Shown here piece by piece: positions 10,976 through 22,199 of a DNA stretch of 64,000 nt. The DNA comes from Nephrocerus scutellatus. Taxonomy: Eukaryota; Arthropoda; Insecta; Diptera; Pipunculidae. How positions within the stretch are numbered: position 1 is the first letter of the stretch; the number at the start of each line of letters is the position of its first letter. The stretch covers positions 100,853,908 through 100,917,907 of the forward strand of contig OX352763.1 in the NCBI GenBank assembly GCA_947095585.1, in the 5' to 3' direction. Made by a program: the position numbers and the translations under genes. The notes under the pieces are model-generated. The model was not told the origin of the DNA, made no database searches, and saw only the letters and a program-made list of their open reading frames with translations.

Positions 10976-12909
10976 TTATTTTTGTTTAAGAAGATTCTTA
11001 ACCTTCCGCTGTAATAGAGCTTCCTGTTCCAGTTGTTTTTTCCGCTGTTTGTTCAAAAAAGATCCTCTCCAACCTTGTAAGAATAAAGCACTTGGAGATC
11101 TTGTAGAGTCTTTGGATCTCCTCTTGCTTTCAAAACCTATTGGCTTAGGATAAAATAGGTGGGCTGCTATTGCATTTGATGCGTCTGACCGTTGAAGTTA
11201 CAGTGACATCTGAAGTTGAACAGGACGGTATTTTGTTCATTTCTAAATCTTCTTTTCGATTTGCCTGATAGTATTTTAATATCACCTAGTGTAACGTTCA
11301 AAAGCGAGATTGTTGATATGGCATTTTCCCCCACTTCATTGTCAGGTCTTTCTTCTGGAATACAGTCTGGTTCTTCTTGTATATGTTCTTCTGAGGTGTG
11401 GGTTAACTACTTTTGAGCGGGAATGATTTCCTTCGGATCGTCTATGCAAATGAGGTTGAACATCTGTAACATAAGATTAACTTTCCGGTCTGCGGGCCAA
11501 ATTGTTTCTTCTAGAAAGCCTACTAGATCTCCCGGCAAATGCACTTGCTTTCCTAAAATATTGGATGTCTCCTCCAGGATCTTCGTCAGATATGTTTTTT
11601 GGAGAGCAAGATGATATATTTGGTATGGTCGATGCTTCAGTTATAACTTTAACTATGTCATCAGGATTCAGTCGGAATTCACGAAATTTTGACGAAAACT
11701 CCAATATAACATTAGCAGCTATTTTATACCTATCAAAGAAACACATATCAGACTTTATGCTACTACAAACGTTGATTGCAGTCGTCTTTAAACTCCTGGT
11801 ATAATCCACAGCATTCGGATCAAATAGGTATATGCCACTTACGGAATCCGTTGTTAATATTTTTATTACCGAGAAGCGCTTTTTGCAACAGAAGACAAAA
11901 ATCTTTCTTGGTAAGAATAACACCAGGATTCTCTTTTTGCCAGTAATGCACTGTGGGTTTCCAACTAGACTTTAAATACTTGAAGAGGCTAACATCGGCA
12001 GGTTGCATAATATGAGTGGTACTATGTGGCAAAGCATAGAGTATGGTATTGTTCTGACTGCAAAATGCGCTTAACTCCATTGTAAGATGAGTCTTATGCC
12101 AATCTACGAATAAAATAGGTGGCTTTTTAACATTTTCCTGTTCAAGCCACTTATCGACACAATAAGCCACGTATTCAAAAAAGGTCTCCTTCATCGACCC
12201 AAAAACCAATGTTCTGGCATGCTATTGACAATATCTTTTGGTGGTCTAAGATATGGAAAAATTACCATGGCAGGAAGCATCTTTCCATCCGCATAAAAAC
12301 AATAAGAACAGTGGTCATGTCTTTTTCGTGAGCAGTACTTATTTGATACCCGCTTTTGAATCCTTTTGATGCAATAACTGTGCCTGTTTTTGGACAAAAA
12401 AAAAGTTAGTTTCATTTTTATTTACTCATCGAGACGGATCTTCCATCGCGTCTTCGTGCCCTAAGATATTCTGTGAGCTTTAAGAACCACCTTCGTATAG
12501 ATTTATCAGAAATAGTTGCTCTGACTTTGCTTATTCCTTCAGCTTCCCTGGAAGCAAGTACAGGATTTCGTTTTAAAAATAAAGAAAACCAAGTTTTCCA
12601 GGCTTGCAATCTTTGAGGGGTGTTTTACTTTTACTTTTTAGATTAATTATCCCATTCTGTAATTTTATTTTCTTCATCCGCTGAAAGGTAAGATTCTGGT
12701 TCAAACCTCGAAGCGTCCTCAGAAATTCTGCCATCAAGGCGGTCTTGAATTGTTGTCCTAGAAATTCCATAGATTGCGGCGGCTTTTCTTAAGCTCAAAG
12801 TATTATTTCGTATGTCACGAAGAGCCAAGGCCATTTTCTCTTTCTCTGGAAACTTACTTGTCGTTTTTATTGGCAAGATTTTTGATTTTGATTTTAGTTC
12901 GTTTTCCAT
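10976..12909 (-). pseudogene. pogo/jerky-type transposase (HTH_psq, CENP-B-like, DDE_1), nearly full length, frameshifted
   Basis: From the ATG at 12909: an HTH_psq domain with KAAAIYGISRTTIQDRL (about 12750-12800), then a CENP-B-type block, WFSLFLKRNPVLASREAEG and KVRATISDKSIRRWF (12470-12605). The DDE core follows: MLPAMVIFPYLRPPKDIV (about 12225-12285), LFVDWHKTHLTMELSAF with the second catalytic Asp (about 12060-12115), YALPHSTTHIMQPADVSLFK with the third (about 11975-12040), and NGFRKWHIP. The C-terminal region includes LNPDDIVKVITEAS and a basic tail, KRRSKDSTRSPSALFLQGW, ending at TAA 10976-10978. At least three frameshifts and some stops break it. The family's FVDGHKSH motif reads FVDWHKTH here. 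About 640 codons remain, close to full length. Confidence 0.88.
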
Positions 12910-12984
12910 TTTTTTGTATTTCTAAACGAAATTTGAAATCGAAGTAAATTAGACAAATAGACCGATACCAATCGAAATAGGCTT

Positions 12985-13240
12985 CAGCGGCCGAACACTA
13001 GCTTCGTAATTTCAGTAGTCGGCCGGCAGTGCGCCGCCGACAAAGTCAGTATCTGGCCGAGCACTTAAATTTCTTAATTATTTCTTTGCTTAACGGTGAA
13101 ACCAGAGTTATTCATTAATAAACTTTTAATATTGTACGTCAAAAGATAATTTTAAGCTATAGTGCATTTTTTAGTGCTCGGCCATCCCAGGTCGAGGACT
13201 TAAATTTGCATTAAATTGGGTGCTAGTAGTCGGCCAACCC
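12985..13240. repeat. Subterminal repeats next to the pogo-like transposase
   Basis: The core TCGGCC/GGCCGA recurs at 12988-13000 (CGGCCGAACACTA), 13018-13025, 13055-13065 (GGCCGAGCACT), 13173-13183 (AGTGCTCGGCC, perfect inverse of the previous) and 13226-13234. Their position just upstream of the transposase start suggests transposase-binding or subterminal repeats. The outer end of the element was not located. Confidence 0.5.
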
Positions 13241-14690
13241 ATTAATTTTGTTTCGTGTTTGAATTTTCCTATTGCTTTTTCAATGAATCAGAGATAATTC
13301 TGAGAAAATAAATTAAAACCGGCTACAAACGTGAGGAATGTGATATATTGTAAATCACATTCCTTCGATTTTTAATTTTTATTTTTAATAAAGGGCATAG
13401 CCCACCTTATTGCCGTGACGCAAGTCATTCAGTGAGTTTTCCTTGGCAATGAGTTTTATGCATAAAAATACTGATAATAATATTTTGTAATCTTTACACC
13501 ACTAAATACATACATACCTGATATTTTAAGAACAATTAAAATTCATATGAAAATGTTATCTTTCAAACATTTTGATTTGTCAGTCAGTCATGGAACAACG
13601 ACAGCAGACCAGAATCGGATCCTGGTTGTAGAACCTAATATGATCACGATACATCTACGACTCTTGTCTCGCTGTGTCTAAATGGCAATGACTCCAAAAC
13701 GTAGGTGTTTATAATAATTTATAGTTTCAAATGTTAAACTCCTACTCAGTGTTATTATTTCATTGACTCGTCATCAGTGAAATCGTAATTAGGAAACTTT
13801 AAACATAAATAACAGAGTCAACCGGATCAAGTCGCGCAAAGCGTCGTCAGTGTGTTGTGCTTGCTAGACGGAGACACCCTACAGAAATTTTTTTCTTAAT
13901 TATATTCTACACTCTACAGTACACGGTCGCTCTGTACATAAAAAGGGATAAATGCCATGCCGCTCGACAAATGCTCGTGGTACAAAAATATAAACTGCTG
14001 CATGTGCTCTGAAAGAGCTTCGATTTACCCAACCACACGGAACCGGTTTCCGACCTTCCACTGGCAACGATTGCCGTTGCGCGGCGTGTTTGGAACGGAC
14101 TGTGAGCTGTGACGTTTTTGCTTCACTTTAGACTCTGTGCTGAACTTGTTTCGTTCAACAGTGACGTTGATGACTTTAATTGCAGCGGTAGTCGTCGTCG
14201 TTCATCAGTGTGGATGACTGCTGCTGGCTGAACAGCAACATGTGATGGGAGGCGACGACTTTCGGTCTTTGTCCATTTATTTCGACAGGAGGGAGCGTTG
14301 TTCACCGACAGAAACTTCAAAAAGTGTTTCTTCTTTTGCTTTTTAATTTTTTCTTCTTCGGTGAACGGTGCAGATGCTAGCCGTCGAGCTGGCTGGCTCT
14401 GGCTTAATGTTATGAATTATTAATAATAATATTTATTTTTGCATCGTACGCGGTCGTAGACTTGCACATGTGCACGTGCAGTGCGCCAGTTTGCTTAAGT
14501 TTTTTTGCGATTTTAAGGCGTGCAGGAAGCATTGTATATTTCTGTAAGGAATTTTTAGGAAGATATTAAACTGCACATTACTAAGTGAGATAATGTTAAG
14601 AGCTTCATTGTATAGATTATTAATTAGTTTACTAAATCAAGAACGAAACAAACAAAAATTCTGCAAAAAATTAATAATAAAATTCCGTAT
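13241..14690. other. No gene recognised; one LINE 3'-end scrap
   Basis: At 13606-13655 (plus) lies an RTE-type LINE 3' end: CTGGTTGTAGAACCTAATAT followed by GATCACGAT. The rest has GC-richer patches near 13990-14120 and 14160-14300, which may be regulatory or untranslated sequence, but no splice-supported exon was found. Confidence 0.35.
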
Positions 14691-15035
14691 TTGAGGCTAG
14701 GAAACCCCTTGGACTTGCGTGAGCTCTGGTTCCAGCAGAACCTGAACGCAACATCTTCCAATTTATCCCGAAAATAGTCGCTGGCAGTGATTTCCATTTA
14801 CTGTGACTTTGTTGTCAGCATCAGTATGGGACACAAGACATAGTGGTAGAGAGCACATCCAGGGAAACTTAGATAGATACGTTTGAGCAATCTAGGCTGC
14901 TTCACGGAGGGTTGGACTAGAGGAATAGGGGATTCGCTAGCTAGGATGCCGTGTCATAACACATGGTGCAAAAGCTTAACATCAAGAATTCAACTTTGAA
15001 GCAAAATTATCACCAAGAAGGAATTCAAATGTGAA
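14691..15035. other. Unassigned, upstream of an RNase H fragment
   Basis: Probably degraded LINE coding sequence on the plus strand, because the RNase H domain begins directly after it. No motif is secure. Confidence 0.25.
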
Positions 15036-15039
15036 ACTG

Positions 15040-15520
15040 AGTACCAGATACTCCGGAAGCCACAAAGTGGTATACGGATGGTTCAAAGAAAGCAGAAGGC
15101 ACAGGTGCAGGTACCCTGAAGCAATGGGGCAGTACCCGAGCATATTCCAGACAGAAGTAGATGCCACCGAAAGATGTGCTCATTTTAATCTCGAAAGAAA
15201 CTACATGAGGCAGAAAATAGCCATCATGACAGACACCCAAGCTGCGCTAAAAACCCTGGATGTATTACACATCATGTCAAGACTAGTGTAGTAGTGCTGG
15301 CCGAAGCTAAACTGACTTTGCCAAGTCAACCAGGTAAGTTTGTACTGGGTGCTGGGACACACTGGCATAGAAGGCCACGAAACAGCGGATAGGCTCCCGA
15401 ATAAAGGGGCAGAAACTTTGATAGTAGGGTCAAAACTATTCTGCGGTATAAGTTACCGTAAATACGGAAAGAGAAACGCAGAATAGGTAGGCCAAGCACT
15501 TCCGTAAGATTGGAAAAACC
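15040..15520 (+). mobile_element. LINE RNase H domain fragment
   Basis: The plus strand reads WYTDGSKKAEGTGAG (first catalytic Asp, about 15070-15115). After a frame change come IFQTEVDATERCAHFNLERN and IAIMTDTQAALKTLD (about 15140-15260), then GHTGIEGHETADRL (about 15357-15395). These are the ordered motifs of a LINE RNase H (TDGS, SDSQAA, GHxGIxGNExAD). Two frame changes and a stop inactivate it. It ends in the A/C minisatellite. Confidence 0.85.
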
Positions 15521-15720
15521 GACCAAAAGACCTCCAAAAGGCCCTTAAAAGCACCAAAAACCTCTAAAGACCCTCAAAAAGACTACCAAACGACTAACGA
15601 CTATCACGTTCATAAATTGGGGCTTCCACTCCAATCAAGTGTAATTTATGTTTAAAAGCGTGTGTGTTTTGTGTATTGGATATTAGGTTGATCAGCACTG
15701 CGTAGCGGACAGTGGAAAAT
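15520..15720 (+). repeat. A/C minisatellite plus shared downstream segment
   Basis: 15520-15600 is CAAAAGACC-type minisatellite. 15690-15720 repeats TTGATCAGCACTGCGTAGCG from the 10.1/10.5 kb duplication. The association of both parts at two loci supports one dispersed element. Confidence 0.6.
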
Positions 15721-15739
15721 TTTTATCAAACATACAACA

Positions 15740-15870
15740 TTTATTGGTAATAGCGGTTGATATATTTTCGCAACCTCTAAGTGCAAAAACCGACATACCG
15801 CAAGGGTATATTCTTTGACCTTTACTATTCTTGCTGTTTTTTAATGATGTTAATGAATGATGATACCAAA
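15740..15870 (+). mobile_element. Reverse transcriptase fragment (LINE)
   Basis: The plus strand encodes VDIFSQPLSAKTDIPQGYIL, a stop, then PLLFLLFFNDVNE. This corresponds to the GxPQGSxLGPLLFLLFINDV block of LINE RTs. It is short and broken. Confidence 0.6.
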
Positions 15871-16193
15871 CAATTAATAAATATCTCTTTAGGATATATG
15901 AGAGGTTCGTAAATAAGTAGCAATTGACTTTACTTCATTAAAAATGTTACAATTATGGATTGGCGTTTGTTCTATTTAGAAGCGCAACGCTAGCTAATTC
16001 ATATGATAAGCGTTTATAAAATGTTATTTGCTTCCGCTTAAAAAGTTTCGAGCGTGTTGGAGTTCTTCGTTCTTACTAGCCTCAGAAACGTAAAAGATGT
16101 ATATGACTAGAAATCATGCAATCAGTATCGAATATGCTTGCTGAAATCATTTATATGTACTTATGGCGGGCTTTAGCTGACGCCACTTTTAAA

Positions 16194-16560
16194 TCTATAT
16201 ATACAAAAATCTCGTGTCACGGTGTTTGTCCTCCAATTGCTCCAAAACGGCTCGATCGATTGTTATGAAAAAACTGAAAGTGCTGTTGTCCATAGGATTG
16301 TTGTATGAACTCGCAACCATAACTCACGATTCGAATGATGGATTTGCGTAATTCGTTTTTTGTTTTGTTCGTTATAGTCCTGGGAAACAGCACTTGCAGT
16401 TTCGACTGCGGTTTGCATTCGCAATTACAACAAATAAATCAGTTTTCGCGGCATTAACCTTGAAAATCCAAACTATCAGGTCGTTTGCTTACGCGCAAGT
16501 CAACAAAAAAAATAAAAAAAGGTGCGTGTGTTTAACGCGCAATTGGAGTGAAACTTCTTT
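16194..16560 (+). mobile_element. Possible Helitron-like 5' end
   Basis: TCTATATATACAAAAATCTC followed by CTCGTGTCACGGTGTTTGTC and CTCCAAAACGGCTCGATCG resembles the 5' starts common in insect Helitron-like elements. No 3' hairpin or CTAG end was identified, so this is tentative. Confidence 0.35.
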
Positions 16561-16564
16561 GATG

Positions 16565-16985
16565 TTGTGGGCAAAAAGATCTCCAAAAGGCCCCAAAAGA
16601 CCATCAAAAGGCCCCTAAGACCTCGAAAAGAATCACAAAAAGACCTCCGAAAGTCCCTCAAAATCCCCAAAAATCATGAAAGACCCCCCAAAAGATCAAC
16701 AAAAGATCCCCAAAAGAACCACAAAAGACCCTTTAAAAGACCCCCAAAAGACTCCCCGAAATACCACAAAAAGTCCCTCAAAAGACCCCCCAAAAGACCC
16801 TGAAAGGACCTCCAAAATACTCCCAAAAATACCTCAAGACCCTAAAAAGACCCCCAAAAACCCACAAAGGACCTCCAAAAGACCCACAAAAGACTCCACT
16901 CCCTCTAAAAACCTCAAAAGACCCTCATAAGACCATAAAAAGACCCTAAAAAGACCATCGAAAGACCACCAAAAGACCCCCCAGT
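16565..16985 (+). repeat. A/C-rich minisatellite, longest block
   Basis: About 420 bases of degenerate 10-12-base units around CCCCAAAAGACC, with almost no T. The plus-strand open frames (Lys-, Pro- and Asp-rich) are by-products of this composition. Confidence 0.85.
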
Positions 16986-17100
16986 GGACAGAACTCTTTT
17001 TATTAAAATTCGGAAGGTATTAGGCTCCAGGACCCATGGGCTCCCATTTATATTTTTTTTAAATTAACCCTATTTTATTTAAATTTTGTACGCAAATCCT
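16983..17100 (+). repeat. Single unit of the ~120-bp repeat
   Basis: It shares CATGGGCTCCCATTTATATT and AAATTAACCCTATTTTATTT with the array at 19636-20140 and lies directly before a Tc1 transposase fragment. Confidence 0.55.
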
Positions 17101-17101
17101 A

Positions 17102-17395
17102 ATGATTTGGACTGCAATATCTTATAATGGCACCATCGACTTTGTGGTACAAAACTAAAAAATGGCAGGAAATAGGTACAAAGCAGTTTTGGAATCAGGT
17201 TTTCAGAAAATCCACGATCTGTTTGGACCACTTTCATGGATATTTCAATACAACAACGATTCTATACACACCGCTCGCATTGCTAAATCGTTAGCTTAAG
17301 TACGTCATCCTCCAATTCAGGTCTAGGGCAGCGAAATCTTAGATAATTTAAACAGCAACAGCGGAAAAAGTATAACCATATTTTCGGGTATGTAA
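17102..17395 (+). pseudogene. Tc1-like transposase fragment
   Basis: From ATG 17102 the frame reads MIWTAISYNGTIDFVVQN, stop, then KMAGNRYKAVLESGF and WIFQYNNDSIHTARIAKSLA. This matches the Tc1 order WGCISYxGxGxLxxIxGxMNxxxYxxIL and FQQDNDPKHTA, including the second catalytic Asp (NND). In-frame stops follow. Both ends of the element are missing. Confidence 0.75.
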
Positions 17396-17890
17396 GTATG
17401 ATAAATTACGTGTGAGCATTTATCTCCGTAATATAAAAAAAAAAAGAAAAGATTTTTACGCAAAAAGAATCAATCTATGGGCTGACTACTTTACTGAAAA
17501 CCCTGCTCGTTAAACTCAACACTTGTACGTACAAATGGACTTAATGACATGTTTATTTATGAAGTGGAAAATTAAAAACAATGAGAGGAAACAATGTATG
17601 TATGTAGTTGATATCTGATATTATTCAACATTCAATCGTTCAAGCGATTAACAGTTATAACGAAGAAATGACATTCAATAAACTTTTGTCTTTTAAGTAG
17701 TCGTTGATATTATTTTCTTGTTGCTTTGAAAGTTATTTAAAAAACGTTCGATTATTGTTAAGATAAAAATTATTAAAATACCAAAGTTTCGTGCCATCGT
17801 TTTTTGGTCAAAAATTGTGAAAACCAACCACAGTAAATTATTTAGAAAAGTTATTTATATATTTCTGGTTAATTTGTTTATAAAAAAAAT
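17396..17890. other. No gene recognised
   Basis: AT-rich, homopolymer-rich sequence without domain traces. Confidence 0.3.
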
Positions 17891-18229
17891 TCAATCATGA
17901 TTTATTTTACCTTTTAAAACTTTATAGACTTTAAAGCGAATCCACAAATAATTTTGCCGCAAAGAAAATCCATTAGCGTTTGTAAGCAGAGTCTTAACCA
18001 ACTTAAGCCGCTGATGTTGCGTTGGTCTATGACCATCAGCTTTAGTTTGAGACACTAACATACAACTATTGGTCATGTTGTGTCTGTGAACTGTGAAATG
18101 ATCTTTTGTTTTAACCCCAACGTTTGCCAACTTTCTGCCTTTGCGTCTACTTCGTTTGTTCATAGGTTTTTCAATATTTTCCATTATCACTCCACTGTCA
18201 ATGATGAATGATGATGATAAACACAGCAA
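17891..18229 (-). CDS. Hypothetical basic protein, doubtful
   Basis: This is a 112-codon open frame. An internal Met at about residue 16 starts a basic stretch, MENIEKPMNKRSRRKGRKL, and the rest stays Lys/Arg/His-rich. No family was recognised. It has no promoter, splice or homology support, and chance frames of this length occur in such sequence. It is listed because it is not explained by any element. Confidence 0.2.
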   Translation of the reverse strand: MLCLSSSFIIDSGVIMENIEKPMNKRSRRKGRKLANVGVKTKDHFTVHRHNMTNSCMLVSQTKADGHRPTQHQRLKLVKTLLTNANGFSLRQNYLWIRFKVYKVLKGKINHD

Positions 18230-18319
18230 CTTTTTGTTGGTTCATCTTCATTTCTCAATCAGCAGCCAATCAGAAGCGAAATTACTTTCTAATAATTATG
18301 CAGTTTTTAGTTTAAATTT

Positions 18320-18380
18320 AACTTTTTTCATCATCGTATCTGGCTGTATAACCGAGGTTCGGACCTGGCCTGTCGACAAC
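18320..18380 (-). mobile_element. RTE-type LINE 3'-end scrap
   Basis: Reverse complement: CCTCGGTTATACAGCCAGAT followed by ACGATGATGA, decoding as RPGPNLGYTARYDDE. The same terminal peptide pattern recurs at 13606, 41663 and 50295. Confidence 0.5.
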
Positions 18381-19085
18381 TTTTTTACCTCATTTTTTTG
18401 TTCATATGAAATATGTAAATGTAATGCAGAAAAAAACCTATGGCCTTACTTTTATAAGATTTAAAGTTGATTGACTAGCGCAACCGGAACCGGACACTAA
18501 TTTAAATTAGATAGTCCGGATAACAGGCCATTCGTCTTCTTCTTCATCTGCCGACCGGAAAGTGAATGGTGACTGACAATTATTGTTGCAGTGATTGCTT
18601 TTGTTATCCTCATTGCCACAGCGTAACTGACAGTAGATTTAATTTTACAGCTTGAAGCTACGTCTTCGCCACCCGCACACCACATCAGCGCTATCGGGGT
18701 CAACTGCTCAAGCGCCACACGCCTTGAAGGTAATTCATGCGTCGTGGTCTAATTTAACAGGATTAATGAAAACACGATTTTTTTGAAAAAAACGGCCAAC
18801 TTGACCCAAGTTTGAAGCGATTGGAACATTGGTAACCGACTCAAATATATGACAAGTTCGGGTTTGCATGCAAAATTTGACGAGGCAGGACGACATTTCT
18901 TGAAAACATTAGATATGGAAAAAAATGGTAAGACCGCCACCTGACCCAAGTGTCCTACACGTTTAGACCCGAACATACATACAGGGAACATAGGGATCTA
19001 GATGTCCTGCCCACCGGAGCTTAATTCTCTTCACGATGTATACATAGCGGTTACGCTCGTAGATGTAATCATTAGAGAGGATCTA
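18381..19085. other. No gene recognised
   Basis: 18480-18740 is GC-richer but carries no supported exon. 18750-18990 contains GACCCAAGT twice and nothing else of note. Confidence 0.3.
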
Positions 19086-19088
19086 CGA

Positions 19089-19490
19089 TCATCCTTTTTG
19101 AGAAACGGGGGACGTGGCCACCATGTAACTTATTTTGCTGTTATTTATGTAAATCGCCAGATTTTGTGCTGGATGAACGCTTCTAGCTCTTGTGTTTCTA
19201 TTAATGATGTCAATATCGCCGGTATCGAGTATCTGGATGGATTTATAGAGAATTGTTGCTCTCGTCGTACATTGTCTTGGATCACATTTCACAACGCAGA
19301 GACCAGAAACCAACCCGTAACTTCCACGATAGCTGTAATATTTATGTCATATTCTGAGTTTTGAAAGACACCATTTCCCGTTGACCGCATTTCCTGCATT
19401 ACTATTATGTCAACATTATATTTAGAAAGGGTATCGGCTCGCTGCTGCTCAATCTTTGCAAAGTTGGAGTTTATTTAACAATATTTTTAC
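19089..19490 (-). mobile_element. RTE-like LINE with endonuclease joined to RT by internal deletion
   Basis: On the minus strand an endonuclease start, RADTLSKYNVDIIVMQEMRS then TGNGVFQNSEYDIN (about 19350-19455), is followed within 100 bases by an RT core, RATILYKSIQIL, then DTGDIDIINRN (about 19180-19265). The RT catalytic box is DTGD where relatives have YADD. Between these blocks an intact element would have several hundred codons, so this copy is internally deleted. A relative with intact YADD is at 44390-44640. Confidence 0.75.
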
Positions 19491-19635
19491 CACATAGCTT
19501 TTATTCTTCTACAAGATCGAGGTGACGATCTTTTTAAATTCTCTATATTAACTTCACTTGCCCGTGGCACGTCCGGATGTCGGTCGGTTTGTCGTGGAAT
19601 CTTGCGATCAATTTTGAACCCACTTCCCAAAGCTT

Positions 19636-20140
19636 GATTTTATTGAAAATTTGCACACATGTGTATTTCCGGAGACAACACTTTCTATTAAAATTTGGGA
19701 CCTGAGGCCCGAGGGGTGTCCATATAAAAATTTTAAAAATTAACCCTATTTTCTTTATATACGCATTTTAATCTCTAATGGACAACACTTTTTGTGAAAA
19801 ATTTGTAGACCCCAAGCCCCGGGTCGTCGGGCCTCAAAATTTAAAAAAAAATAACCCGATTTTCTTCAAATTATACGTATGTATCTCCGATGGACATCAC
19901 TTTTTGTAAAAATTTTGGAGACCCACGGCCACAGGGTCATGGAGCCCCATAAAAAATTTTCAAAATATTTACCTCGATTTTCTTCCAATTTTTTATACAG
20001 GTGTATCTCCGATGGACAAATTTTTTTGTAAAATTTTTGGAGTGAACTGGCCCTGAGGCCTGAGGGGTTCCCATATAATTTTTTTTTTAAATTAGCTTGA
20101 TTTTCTTCAAATTTTAAACACATACCTATCTCCTATTAGA
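19636..20140 (+). repeat. ~120-bp tandem repeat, about four units
   Basis: Each unit carries GATTTTCTTCAAATT, TATCTCCGATGGACAACAC and a GC-rich block around GGCCCGAGGGG, with CCCATATAAAAATTTT. Unit starts are near 19635, 19743, 19855, 19974 and 20097. Units differ by many substitutions, so the array is old. Confidence 0.8.
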
Positions 20141-21782
20141 GAATTTACATGAAAAATTTTATGGGTTGTTTTTTTTACTTAAATAAATGCGGTTTAAATC
20201 GCCCTTACTTTAAAAAAAATTCCATCCTAGGGCTAAGATTCATAGTAAGTGGTTTCAAACAATGTGTTTTAGTTGACTTGGTAGAGAAAAGAGGTTGTGT
20301 TAATTTTTAACAACAGTCTAATCAACTACCCCTCCTTAATTACTTGGGTATCAAAAAAAATATCTACAGAGAACGACCATTGTGCTCCACTCCTAAACCA
20401 CTCCTTGACGGGACACAAAAAAACCGATAACAAGATATAATTACTTTCACTAATTTGTCACAAAAATATTATAAACGATGTAGAACTTAATGTACCAGTA
20501 ATTGGACCACATAAAGGCGACACTTCCTCTGCAAACAGATAAAACTCATTAAGTGTTGTCGGTTGTCGTTTGTTTAAATCGGTAGGTTAATTTTTTTATG
20601 TTGTATTTTCATATCAGTTTATGGGTACCTACATATGTATGTAATTCCTAAATAAAAACGAAAATTGGTATTTCATTCGTATGATGAGTTTTAAGTCGCA
20701 TTTTTGCTAAATCTATCTGTGTACATTGTTGACAGCATGAAAGTAAGAAAACCTTTTAACGATTTTTTCTGTAAAACTTTGTAGCTTCAGCTTACAGTCA
20801 TAATAGAAGGAATATTGCTTTATTAAGATTTTGAATTGCAGCGAAACTGCAAACACACATCGATACGAAGAAAATTAAAAAGATACATTTTAATTGCTCA
20901 AGATACGAAGAAAAAGTTAACTCTTCACAAAATGCTTATTGATGTTTGCATGTTGATGGAAACTTTTTTAATTACCCCTTTTTTTTAGTGTTTTAGTTTT
21001 TTCAAATCAAAGACTCATTAAACTCGAACTCATTAAATATTCAGAAAATGCAAAATGTTTTAAAATAACCGTTGTATTTGGGTAATTAAAGATCTACCAA
21101 TTTTTATCTATTTTTTGTCTGTAGTATATTAAACAGCTTTTAATGGCAACGGGTGGTATATATGCATGTATATCATTCTAGTCTTAATAACTCCCAGTTT
21201 AGTTGCATGACTAACCATTGACCCTTAATTGACAATTCTGGCTGTTTCGGTTTTTTCTGAAGATCAACTCGATTGTTCTTCTATCATTGCAGCTGAGCCA
21301 CATAATTCTTGATGTATTGCCCAATTAGGTGCTAATGAAAATGCAGAATTCATTCTTAATGGCAACAATTCGCCAGCTCAATCTTTCCTCAGAACCGGTG
21401 TCCAAATCGACGGCTTTTGCCGTCATGCATTTCATTGCATTTTATATGCCTGAGCCACGATAATTTATAGTCAAAGGAATTTATGTAACTTGCTGTATTA
21501 TATCGTTAGCTAAAAAGTCAAATCAACTGAAATTAAAAAAGCATTACCTACATATTTTTCTAATTTTGTTTCAGTATCTATTATATACAATTATAAATGC
21601 TAATTGGATAATTTATTTATTCTCTTTGTCTGGCCATTGTTAACACAGTTTTTCTATCATAATAATTATTAATTGCCTATGACATTTCCTGCAAGTAGAG
21701 CAATCAGCTTGTTATGTTGAAGAAATTTCGAGAATTGGTGAGTACAATAATAACAATTCAAAAACTTTCTGATATTTTTCTA
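20141..21782. other. AT-rich, no gene recognised
   Basis: Long AT-rich non-coding stretch. No domain, long repeat or RNA gene was seen. Confidence 0.35.
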
Positions 21783-22199
21783 TACACGGTGTCCCCTTAT
21801 TCGTACACAATAATTTGGGAAATGATTCTTGGGTATATTCTAAGAAAAAAAAACGTTATAGAGTTAGTGTCTATATCTTATGTTGACATCATTTATAGGG
21901 GATTTAAGAAAAAGCTTATACTTTGGTGTACCCTGATCCATGTTAACGGAAATTGCTCTTTTAATACTAACAGTAGAAACTTCGTTTAAAACTTTATTTT
22001 TAGAAAAAATACTAGCCTTTTTTACTGCGTTTAAATAAAGTGGATATCTTGTTTAAGTCTTCAGATATCCAACTTCAGTGCCTGTTACAGTTTCTTGCCC
22101 ATGCTAATTTTTGATTTTGAGGTCAATTTTCTCCGGAAAATGCCTAATAAACATAACGTTTTAGTATTTTTTTCTTATGAACGTAACAATAATAAAAAT

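Noticed and set aside
16567..16930. Lys/Pro-rich open frames
   Set aside because: Product of the A/C-rich minisatellite composition, not a protein.
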